Origin: Hoeflea_A sp963921345
Lineage (GTDB): Bacteria; Pseudomonadota; Alphaproteobacteria; Rhizobiales; Rhizobiaceae
Assembly (NCBI GenBank): GCA_963921345.3
Contig: CAWUFE020000007.1
Coordinates: forward strand, 1,674,001-1,738,000
Direction: 5' to 3'
DNA length: 64,000 nt
Both the position numbers and the translations under genes were made by a program. Positions 57,145 through 64,000 of this stretch are shown piece by piece. The number at the start of each line of letters is the position of its first letter. Position 1 is the stretch's first letter. Below the pieces are notes generated by a model, which was not told the DNA's origin, searched no databases, and worked only from the letters and a program-made list of their open reading frames with translations.

Positions 57145-60100
57145 TTACCGGAAATGGTGTCCCGTAATTACCGAAACGCGCACGTCAGCGTCCTTGCGCG
57201 CCGCCACCACCGCCTGGGCAATGCCACTGCAAGCCGTCAGCTCAGCCTCGATCTCGCCGAGCTCAACCCGCATGCCGCGGATCTTGACCTGGAAATCGGT
57301 ACGGCCGAGGAATTCGAGCGTACCGTCGGCGCGCCAGCGCGCCAGGTCGCCGGTGCGGTAGAGGCGTGCCCCTGGGTTCACCCCGAACGGATCGGCAATG
57401 AATTTTTCGGCCGTCAGGCCCGGCCGGCCGAGATAGCCGCGCCCGACCTGCGCGCCGCCGATAAGCAGCTCCCCTGCCACCCCGATGGGCTGGGGCTCCA
57501 GGCGATCGTCGACCACGAAGGCCCGGACATTGCCGAGCGGTGTGCCGATCGGGATGATGTCCGATGCAGGGTCCGCCGCCCACGAAACGGACGTGACCGT
57601 GCATTCCGTCGGGCCATAACTGTTCCATGTCTGCGCGCCGGCCGACATCAATTCGACAACCACGTCGCGAGCCAGAACTTCCGAACCGCAAATGACTTTC
57701 ATGCCGGCTGACGGCCGCCACCCGTCATTGAAGAGGAGGGCCAGGACGGACGGTGTCGTTTCGAAGAAAGTGATCCCATGAGCGTCGACCAGCTCATTCA
57801 TGTAACCGGGCTCGCCCAAACGGTGGCGATCCGCCAGCACAAGCCGCGCGCCCGATGTCAGCGGCAGGCAGAAATCCTGCATCGACACATCGAACCCGAT
57901 AGCCGTCAGCGAAAGGCAAACGGCATCGCTGTCCAGAGCAACATCGTCGCGAACCGCATGCAGGAAGCTAGCAAAGCCCGAATGCGAAATCATCACGCCC
58001 TTCGGCGTTCCGGTGGAACCCGAGGTGTAGAGAACATAGGCGAGGTTGTTGGGTGCTGGCTGATCCGGGCGCCCGGCACTGGTTGCAGCTATCTGGAGAT
58101 CGTCCACTGCTACCGCCTGCGCTAGACCTTCAGGCAGAGCGTCCAGGAGCTTTCGCGCAGTCATGACCAGTTCCGCACCGGCATCGTCCAACATGAAGGC
58201 AAGGCGATCGCGCGGATAGTCCGGATCGAGCGGCAGATAGGCTGCGCCCGCCTTCCAGACGGCAAGCAAGCTCACGATCAGCTCCTGGCTGCGCTCCATG
58301 TAAACGCCGACCACGCTTTCCGGGCCGATGCCCAGAGTGATCAGATGCCGGGCCAGCCGGTTCGAGGCAGCATCCAGATCGCCATAGGTGAGTTCCCGGT
58401 CTCCGTCGATGACGGCCACTGCCCCGGGACGCTCCGCAACCTGAGCCTCGAACAACTCTACCACGGTCCTGTCCAGCGGATGGTCCGCCATCGTCTGATT
58501 GAAGCCGGTGATCAGTTCGAGACGCTCCTCCTCGGACAGGAGCTGAAGCTGGCCAAGTGCCGTCTGCGGCTCGTCGGCGATCGCCGCCAGCAGCCGCTCA
58601 TACATTGCAGCGATGCGCCGCGCCGTCCCCGCGTCGAACAGTTGCGTGGCGTAGCTCAGCGTCCCGCCAATACCGTCCGCGCCCTCCTCCAGGCTCAGCG
58701 ACAGTTCGAACTGACCGTCCGACCGGCCGTCGTCGCCCAGAACCTCGACTTCCAGCCCCTCGAACGCCGCATCCAGACCCCGGCCGCCAGCATCGCCGGT
58801 GTTCTGCAGCACGAACATCACCTGGACCAGCGGCTGATGGCTCAGCGAGCGCACCGGTCGCACCGCCTCCACTACCGCTTCTAATGGAACGTCCGAATGC
58901 TCGAAAGCATCGAGAATCGTCTGACGATTGCGCCCCAGACAGTCTTCGAACGTTTCGCCGCTCCCGAACCGATGGCGCAGCGGCACCGTGTTGACGAAGA
59001 AGCCGATCAGCCGCTCCAGCTCCAGCCGCGGCCGGCCGCCGACTGCCGTGCCGATCACCACGTCCTCGTCGCCGCCGAGCCGGTGCAGCAGCACCGCAAA
59101 GGTCGTTTCCAGCACCATGAACAGCGTCGCATCGCACGACCGGGCAAGAGCGCTCAGGCGCGCCGCGACATCGCCGGGCACCTGCACCTCAACCCGCCCT
59201 CCAAGATAGTCCGCCTGCTTTGGACGCGGCCGGTCGAAGGGCAGCGTGATCGCATCGGGCACACCGGAAAGATGCTGCTTCCAGTAAGCCGCCTTCTCTT
59301 CCAGCTGATCAGCGTCCAGCACCGTGCGCTGCCAGGCGGCATAGTCGCCATATTGCACGGCAATCGGCTCGTGCATGGCCGTCCCGCCGGTCACACGGGC
59401 GCTGTAGAAAGCCGCCACCTCGCCTAGCAGCAGGTCCAGCGACCAGCCATCCAGAACCGTATGGTGACCGCCGGCGACGAGAACGTGGTCAGACTCGCCC
59501 GCCCGCAGCAGCGTCGACCGAAACAGCGGTCCCGAGGAGAGGTCGAATGGCCTCGCAAGCAGTTCGCCGATCCGTCGCCCTATCGCCGTTTCATCGAGCC
59601 CCGAGAGGTCCTCCTCGTCGACCGCAAATACCCTGCAAGGCATGATGACCTGAACCGGGCGGTCATCGGCGTCGGCAAAATACGTGCGCAGGCTCTCGTG
59701 CCGGTCGACAACCATCGCAAGCGCAGCCTTGAGCGCCTCCGCATCGAGCGCCCCTTTCAGGCGCACCGCACCCTCGATGTGGTAGGCAGCGCCGGCTTGA
59801 TCATCCAGCCGGTCGAGAAACCACAACCGCTCCTGCTGCCATGACAGCGGCAATGGCGCGGAGCGATCAACCAACGGGATCGATTCCACATCACCGGCCT
59901 GTTGTTCAGCAAGCGCCGCGGCCAGGCCTTCAACGGTTGGCCGTTCGAACACGGCGCGTACCGGCAGGTCCCGGCCGGTCGTCTCGGCCAGTCGTGCCAC
60001 TAACCGCACCGCCAGCAGGGAATGGCCGCCGAGGTCGAAGAAGCTGTCGTGCAGACCCACCGCATCGACCCCCAGAAGATCTGCGATGGCTTCGGCAACG

Positions 60101-63100
60101 ACGCGCTCTTCGCCGCTGCGCGGCGCAACGAAGGCAGCTTTCGCAACAGCGAGTTCGGCATCGGGTAAAGCCCTGTGGTCGACTTTGCCCGATGCGGTCA
60201 GCGGCACCCGCGCGATGCCGACGAAGCCGGCGGGCACCATGTGCTCGGGCAGGCTACGTCGGAGCCTGCCGTACACAGCCTCCAGATCGATCAGATCCTC
60301 CAGTTCGACCGTCTCGTCGGCTACCCCGTCCGAAAAACGCTCCGGCACCACATAGGCGACGAGCCTGGTATCGCCGTCCTCGTCGCTGCGGGCTACGACA
60401 ACGGCCCTGTCGACGCCGTCGCAGGCCACCAGACACGCCTCGATCTCACCGAGCTCAACCCGCATACCGCGGATCTTGACCTGGAAGTCGGCACGGCCGA
60501 GAAACTCCAGCGTGCCGTCTGCACGCCAGCGCGCCAGGTCGCCGGTGCGGTAGAGACGCGCGCCCGGTTCAGCACCGAGAGGATCGGCAATGAACGTCTC
60601 CGCTGTCAGCCCGGCTCGGCCAAGATAGCCGCGTCCCACCTGCACACCGCCGATCAGCAGCTCGCCCGCAATGCCCACCGGCCGGGGCTCGAGATGGTCG
60701 TCGACGACGTAGACGCGGACATTGCCGAGAGGGGTGCCGATCGGAATGACTTCCGCTTCGGGATCGGCCGGCCACGACACCGCCGTGACCGTGCATTCCG
60801 TCGGTCCGTAGCTGTTCCATGTCCTTGCACCTGTCGACGACAATTCAGCGACAAGATCCTTGGCGAGAATCTCCGAACCGCAGATGACTTTCATCCCCGC
60901 AGAAGGGCGCCAGCCGTCGTTGAACAGCAACGTCAGCACGGCCGGAGTCGTTTCGAAGAACGTGACGCCGTGGGCGGCAACGAGGCCGTCCATATAGCCG
61001 GGCTCGCCAAGACGCCGGCGATCCGCCAGCACCAGCCGGGCGCCTGAAATCAGCGACAGGCAGAAATCCTGCATCGACACATCGAATCCGATGGCGGTCA
61101 GGGAAAGAGACACGTCGTCCCCGCCCAGGGCCACGTCGTCGCGCACTGCGCGCAGAAAGTTGGCAAGGCTTCGATGCGCAACCATCACGCCTTTCGGCGT
61201 TCCGGTCGATCCTGAGGTGTAGATGATATAGGCGAGGTTGTCCGGCATCAGGGGCGCCAGGCGCTCGGCGTCCGTGACGGGACCGCAGGGCTGCGCAGCC
61301 AGGGTGGCGGCCGCTTCATCGTCGTCCAGCAGGACTGCCGGCACCGCGCCCACTGGCAGTGCATCCCTGAGATCCCGCGTCGTGACAACCGCATTCGCCT
61401 TGGCATCATCCAGCATGAACGCCAGGCGGTCGCTCGGATAGTCCGGATCGAGCGGCAGATAGGCCGCACCGGCTTTCCAGATGGCCAGCAGCGCCACAAT
61501 CAGGTCCTGGCTGCGCTCCATGCACACACCGACAACGCGTTCGGGGCCGATACCCAGGTCGATCAGACTCCGTGCCAACCGGTTCGAAACCGCATCCAGT
61601 CCGCCAAAGGTGAGTTCCCGGTCACCGTCGACCAGCGCCACCGCCTCCGGCCTTGCCGCGGCCCGCTCTTCGAACAGGTCGACCACCGTTCTGTCGCGGG
61701 GGTAGTCCGCATCGGTATCGTTGAATGCGCCGACCAGTTTGCACCGCTCGTCGCTGGACACGAGAGGCACGGCCGAGAGCGGTTGATCCGGTACCGTTGC
61801 CAGCAGGTGAACCACTGCCTCGGCAAAGGCAATCAACCGGTCAGAATGCGCAGCAACCGTGTCCGGATCGAAAACCGCAGCGTTATAGCGGGCCTCGAGT
61901 TCGATCGGCGCCGACCGGCCGAACTGGGTGAAAAGAAAGGAAAGACCGGATTCCGGGGCTGCCAGCCACCGCATCTCGGCCGCTTGCCCTTCGAGCGTCA
62001 GCCCTCGCCTCAGAAACAGCACGTTGACGCTGACATCGCCATGGCGCTGGTCGAGCGCGGTTGTTCTGATGATGTCGCCGAACGGTATCCGGCCGTGTTT
62101 CAGCGCCGTTCGAAACGCCTGCGCCGCAGCGTCGAGCAAACCTCCGACCGACCGATCGCTCTGCATCTCCATCCGCACCGGCAATGCGTTGGCGTACTGG
62201 CCGGGGATCTTGAGGGTCTCCCTCGTACGGTTCAGAAACGGGATCGATATGATGACCTCTTCCTCACCGGCGATTCTGGCCAGATACATCGCGGTCAGAC
62301 CGGTAATCAGCTCGGCCTGCGAAATCGACAGCGCCTTCGCAAGCGGCGCAATCGCCTCGGCCAATGCGGCCGGCAGCGGTCGCCTGTGCGACTGAACCTC
62401 TTGGGTCGTCCCGGCTCGATGTGTTCTGCCGGCTAGGTTTACCGACAGCGGGGCACCGGCCTCTTTCTCGAACGCCTGCCGCCAAAACGCGATGTCCTCG
62501 GCATACTCTGCCGACCATCGGTAAAGCTGCTCATCGCGCAGCGTGGGCAGGAACATCCGGTCCATTGCGAAGCGAGGCCGGGCATCCTCGCCCAGAGTCG
62601 CATAGTTCCGGCAGATCAGTTCAAAGCCCTGCAGGATGGACCAACCATCGTGCCACAAATGCGCCGAACTGCCGGCGACGACCACGGAACCTGGAGCGGC
62701 AAACAATGCGAGTTCGCTGCGAACGGCGCCGGCGTCGCATCGCTGCCTGTGCCAGTCGAGTATCGTGTCGATAAGCGACGACGACTCCGGAACAAAAGGC
62801 ACGTCGATCCGGGTGACGTCGGTGGTGGGATCGCGGCCGGTTCCCTGAAACCCGCTGTCGGATAGTCTGAGCCAGGCCGCCTCGGTTTGGGCCACCTCCT
62901 CTTTCATGGCCGTCTCAAGCCGATCGAGGTCCACGCCAACGGGGCAGTTCAGGACGGCAAGGGATGCCTGCATCGGGTCCGCAGACCCCGCCTGCGTAGC
63001 AAACCACAAATCGTTCTGGACGGACGACATCGGATACCAGGAACCGGTCTCCGGCCGCGGAGCGTCGACCAGGCAGGTCATCGCGTCCGTTCCGACGCTG

Positions 63101-63924
63101 GATCGGGATTCAGAGAGCGCCTGTTCCCACAGTCGGCCGATCTGCTCCTGCGGTGCCTTCGCCATTATTGGCAGGAGCGCGTGATGAAGCTCGATCAGCC
63201 CTTCCACGGTGCCCGCATCGAACACGTCCGAGCCGTATTGGACGGTAACCTCGAACTCGTCGCCTGCCTGATGATAGACAACCACCAAATCCGACCGCTC
63301 AGCATCGAGGGGAACAGTTCCGTCGGAAAGAGCAGCACGACTATTCGGTGACACGGGCTGCTTCGGCTCAAATTGGCAGAAAACCTGGAACAGCGGAGCA
63401 AACGACGTTCGCCGCGGCGGGTCCAGTATTGCAAGGATCTCATCGACATCAGGCGTACCGAGTCGCGGCGCCGCTTCGAATTGACTCTGTCCGGCGAGGA
63501 GAAGTTCGGCCGGCGTGCTGGAGTCCTGGATCGCATGGCGAAGCGGAAACGCAGCGAACTCTCCGGATCGGGAGCGCTCCTGCCCCGTCGTTCCGATCAC
63601 GACGTCGCGGCTGGCCGTCAGCATGCAGCAGGTAATCGCCAACCCGGTCTCGAGAACGACAAAGGGCGTCACGCCACACCGATCCGCCAGACCGAGGACC
63701 GCATCGGCAACGGAGCTGTGCATGGGTCGGCCGAACCGGCCGGTGCGCCCTGACTGGACGGGGCGCCGTGGCCGGTCGAACGGAAGATTGAGGCAAACGG
63801 GCGCGCCAGCCATGACGTCGCGCCAATAAGCAGCTTGCGACAACCCGTCGGACGATAGCACGCCAATCCCCTGCCGTGGGCTACCTTCACATCGAACGCG
63901 CTCACCGAACGGCGCCGTTGACAT
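57145..63924 (-). CDS. Non-ribosomal peptide synthetase, N-terminal fragment (interrupted by IS21 element)
   Basis: A 2259-codon frame; NRPS sequence ends at 57183 and the last codons are from the IS. Order by residue: C-terminal lobe of a condensation domain (1-285; begins at AAYWRDVMAGAPVCLNLPFD, with no HHxxxDG half), a full C domain (297-725; AHLWHDG 421-427, second His kept), A1 (740-1255; TSGSTGTPKG, FDVS 947, NSYGPTE 1037, SGKVDHRAL), T1 (Ser1302), C (HHTVLDG 1487-1493), A2 (1815-2259; FDVS 2011, NSYGPTE 2101) cut shortly after ELGEIE. Both A1 and A2 give the code DVQEIGSVTK, which shares seven of ten positions with the ornithine code DVGEIGSIDK. An in-frame TAG lies nine codons upstream of the ATG, so this is the only possible start region. 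Confidence 0.9.
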   Translation of the reverse strand: MSTAPFGERVRCEGSPRQGIGVLSSDGLSQAAYWRDVMAGAPVCLNLPFDRPRRPVQSGRTGRFGRPMHSSVADAVLGLADRCGVTPFVVLETGLAITCCMLTASRDVVIGTTGQERSRSGEFAAFPLRHAIQDSSTPAELLLAGQSQFEAAPRLGTPDVDEILAILDPPRRTSFAPLFQVFCQFEPKQPVSPNSRAALSDGTVPLDAERSDLVVVYHQAGDEFEVTVQYGSDVFDAGTVEGLIELHHALLPIMAKAPQEQIGRLWEQALSESRSSVGTDAMTCLVDAPRPETGSWYPMSSVQNDLWFATQAGSADPMQASLAVLNCPVGVDLDRLETAMKEEVAQTEAAWLRLSDSGFQGTGRDPTTDVTRIDVPFVPESSSLIDTILDWHRQRCDAGAVRSELALFAAPGSVVVAGSSAHLWHDGWSILQGFELICRNYATLGEDARPRFAMDRMFLPTLRDEQLYRWSAEYAEDIAFWRQAFEKEAGAPLSVNLAGRTHRAGTTQEVQSHRRPLPAALAEAIAPLAKALSISQAELITGLTAMYLARIAGEEEVIISIPFLNRTRETLKIPGQYANALPVRMEMQSDRSVGGLLDAAAQAFRTALKHGRIPFGDIIRTTALDQRHGDVSVNVLFLRRGLTLEGQAAEMRWLAAPESGLSFLFTQFGRSAPIELEARYNAAVFDPDTVAAHSDRLIAFAEAVVHLLATVPDQPLSAVPLVSSDERCKLVGAFNDTDADYPRDRTVVDLFEERAAARPEAVALVDGDRELTFGGLDAVSNRLARSLIDLGIGPERVVGVCMERSQDLIVALLAIWKAGAAYLPLDPDYPSDRLAFMLDDAKANAVVTTRDLRDALPVGAVPAVLLDDDEAAATLAAQPCGPVTDAERLAPLMPDNLAYIIYTSGSTGTPKGVMVAHRSLANFLRAVRDDVALGGDDVSLSLTAIGFDVSMQDFCLSLISGARLVLADRRRLGEPGYMDGLVAAHGVTFFETTPAVLTLLFNDGWRPSAGMKVICGSEILAKDLVAELSSTGARTWNSYGPTECTVTAVSWPADPEAEVIPIGTPLGNVRVYVVDDHLEPRPVGIAGELLIGGVQVGRGYLGRAGLTAETFIADPLGAEPGARLYRTGDLARWRADGTLEFLGRADFQVKIRGMRVELGEIEACLVACDGVDRAVVVARSDEDGDTRLVAYVVPERFSDGVADETVELEDLIDLEAVYGRLRRSLPEHMVPAGFVGIARVPLTASGKVDHRALPDAELAVAKAAFVAPRSGEERVVAEAIADLLGVDAVGLHDSFFDLGGHSLLAVRLVARLAETTGRDLPVRAVFERPTVEGLAAALAEQQAGDVESIPLVDRSAPLPLSWQQERLWFLDRLDDQAGAAYHIEGAVRLKGALDAEALKAALAMVVDRHESLRTYFADADDRPVQVIMPCRVFAVDEEDLSGLDETAIGRRIGELLARPFDLSSGPLFRSTLLRAGESDHVLVAGGHHTVLDGWSLDLLLGEVAAFYSARVTGGTAMHEPIAVQYGDYAAWQRTVLDADQLEEKAAYWKQHLSGVPDAITLPFDRPRPKQADYLGGRVEVQVPGDVAARLSALARSCDATLFMVLETTFAVLLHRLGGDEDVVIGTAVGGRPRLELERLIGFFVNTVPLRHRFGSGETFEDCLGRNRQTILDAFEHSDVPLEAVVEAVRPVRSLSHQPLVQVMFVLQNTGDAGGRGLDAAFEGLEVEVLGDDGRSDGQFELSLSLEEGADGIGGTLSYATQLFDAGTARRIAAMYERLLAAIADEPQTALGQLQLLSEEERLELITGFNQTMADHPLDRTVVELFEAQVAERPGAVAVIDGDRELTYGDLDAASNRLARHLITLGIGPESVVGVYMERSQELIVSLLAVWKAGAAYLPLDPDYPRDRLAFMLDDAGAELVMTARKLLDALPEGLAQAVAVDDLQIAATSAGRPDQPAPNNLAYVLYTSGSTGTPKGVMISHSGFASFLHAVRDDVALDSDAVCLSLTAIGFDVSMQDFCLPLTSGARLVLADRHRLGEPGYMNELVDAHGITFFETTPSVLALLFNDGWRPSAGMKVICGSEVLARDVVVELMSAGAQTWNSYGPTECTVTSVSWAADPASDIIPIGTPLGNVRAFVVDDRLEPQPIGVAGELLIGGAQVGRGYLGRPGLTAEKFIADPFGVNPGARLYRTGDLARWRADGTLEFLGRTDFQVKIRGMRVELGEIEAELTACSGIAQAVVAARKDADVRVSVITGHHFR
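57172..57182. repeat. IS21 terminal inverted repeat, left end of the element (window right)
   Basis: CGAAACGCGCA, exact reverse complement of 54534-54544. Confidence 0.9.
57183..57190. repeat. Target-site duplication, right copy (CGTCAGCG)
   Basis: Identical to 54526-54533; the NRPS reading frame continues without change across one copy once the element is removed. Confidence 0.9.
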
Positions 63925-64000
63925 GCCTGCCCAAATATTATTGTGTCCCTAATAGGATTATTAAAGAGAAAATCCGGAAAAATGCATCTATATAGACATG
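63925..64000. other. AT-rich region upstream of the NRPS frame
   Basis: This 76-bp stretch is much richer in A and T than the rest of the window and contains TAATAAT-like and CCTATTAGG (odd palindrome) elements. It may hold the NRPS promoter or mark a rearrangement junction where the missing first half of the condensation domain was lost. The window ends before this can be resolved. Confidence 0.4.

Larger units (their letters stand above)
54534..57182 (-). mobile_element. Complete IS21-family insertion sequence (2649 bp)
   Basis: The element starts TGCGCGTTTCG and ends CGAAACGCGCA, an 11-bp perfect terminal inverted repeat with the TG...CA ends expected of IS21. It is bordered by an 8-bp direct duplication (CGTCAGCG) of NRPS sequence. 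It carries istA (integrase-type transposase) and istB (AAA+ helper) in the usual order on the minus strand. Both end regions also contain several short repeats of the type GGACAG...TTCC / TGTCCCGTAATTAC, typical IstA binding sites. Both genes and both ends look intact, so the element may be active. Confidence 0.95.

Noticed and set aside
54534..57182. IS element as carrier of the NRPS cluster (composite transposon)
   Set aside because: Only one copy is present, it lies inside the NRPS gene with a clean target duplication, and so it came after the cluster rather than moving it.

Overview
The window comes from a GC-rich alphaproteobacterium, most likely a member of the Hyphomicrobiales with methylotrophic capacity. 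Supporting signs are a DUF1476 F1-ATPase inhibitor (zeta) gene, the rpsD-murI-trmJ and icd/alaS/recA neighbourhoods, a small PurL with separate PurS and PurQ, and a compact seven-gene set for the serine cycle of C1 assimilation. No tRNA, rRNA or CRISPR array was found.

Layout. Positions 1-4590 hold a truncated P1-family peptidase, rpe, a small membrane protein, purB, a small serine hydrolase and the ATPase inhibitor. Positions 4842-10244 hold the FGAM-synthase purine genes purC-purS-purQ-purL, interrupted by a convergent tryptophan 2,3-dioxygenase gene. Positions 10284-27266 are mostly housekeeping: bolA, an ArsR/SRPBCC pair with a strong tandem operator, secreted proteins, grxD-ytoQ, an MFS exporter, an inositol-phosphatase-like gene with ttcA, rpsD, murI-trmJ, icd, an HxlR-type regulator divergent from a carboxymuconolactone-decarboxylase-like gene, alaS and recA.

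After an AT-richer gap (27267-27912) comes a three-gene polysaccharide locus at 27913-32638. It encodes an HlyD-like membrane-fusion protein, an exported helical-barrel enzyme and a cellulose-synthase-like GT2, and it resembles the bgsBA mixed-linkage beta-glucan system. A LuxR-type regulator with a degraded receiver domain (32709-33353) is divergent from the serine-cycle operon sgaA-mtkA-mtkB-hprA-ppc-glyA-mclA (33570-42832). A 32-bp palindrome lies between them.

The last 21 kb (42869-63924, minus strand) is one giant non-ribosomal peptide synthetase gene split inside its second adenylation domain by a complete IS21-family element (54534-57182). The element has 11-bp perfect terminal inverted repeats and an 8-bp target duplication. 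Removing the element and one duplication restores a single 6133-codon frame. The reconstructed enzyme is halfC-C-A1-T-C-A2-T-C-A3-T-C-A4-T-C-A5-T-C. It has no thioesterase or epimerase, its terminal C domain is degenerate, A1/A2 and A3/A4 share specificity codes within each pair, and A5 lacks the Asp that normally binds the alpha-amino group. The NRPS starts part-way through a condensation domain next to AT-rich DNA, so it may also have lost its true 5' end.
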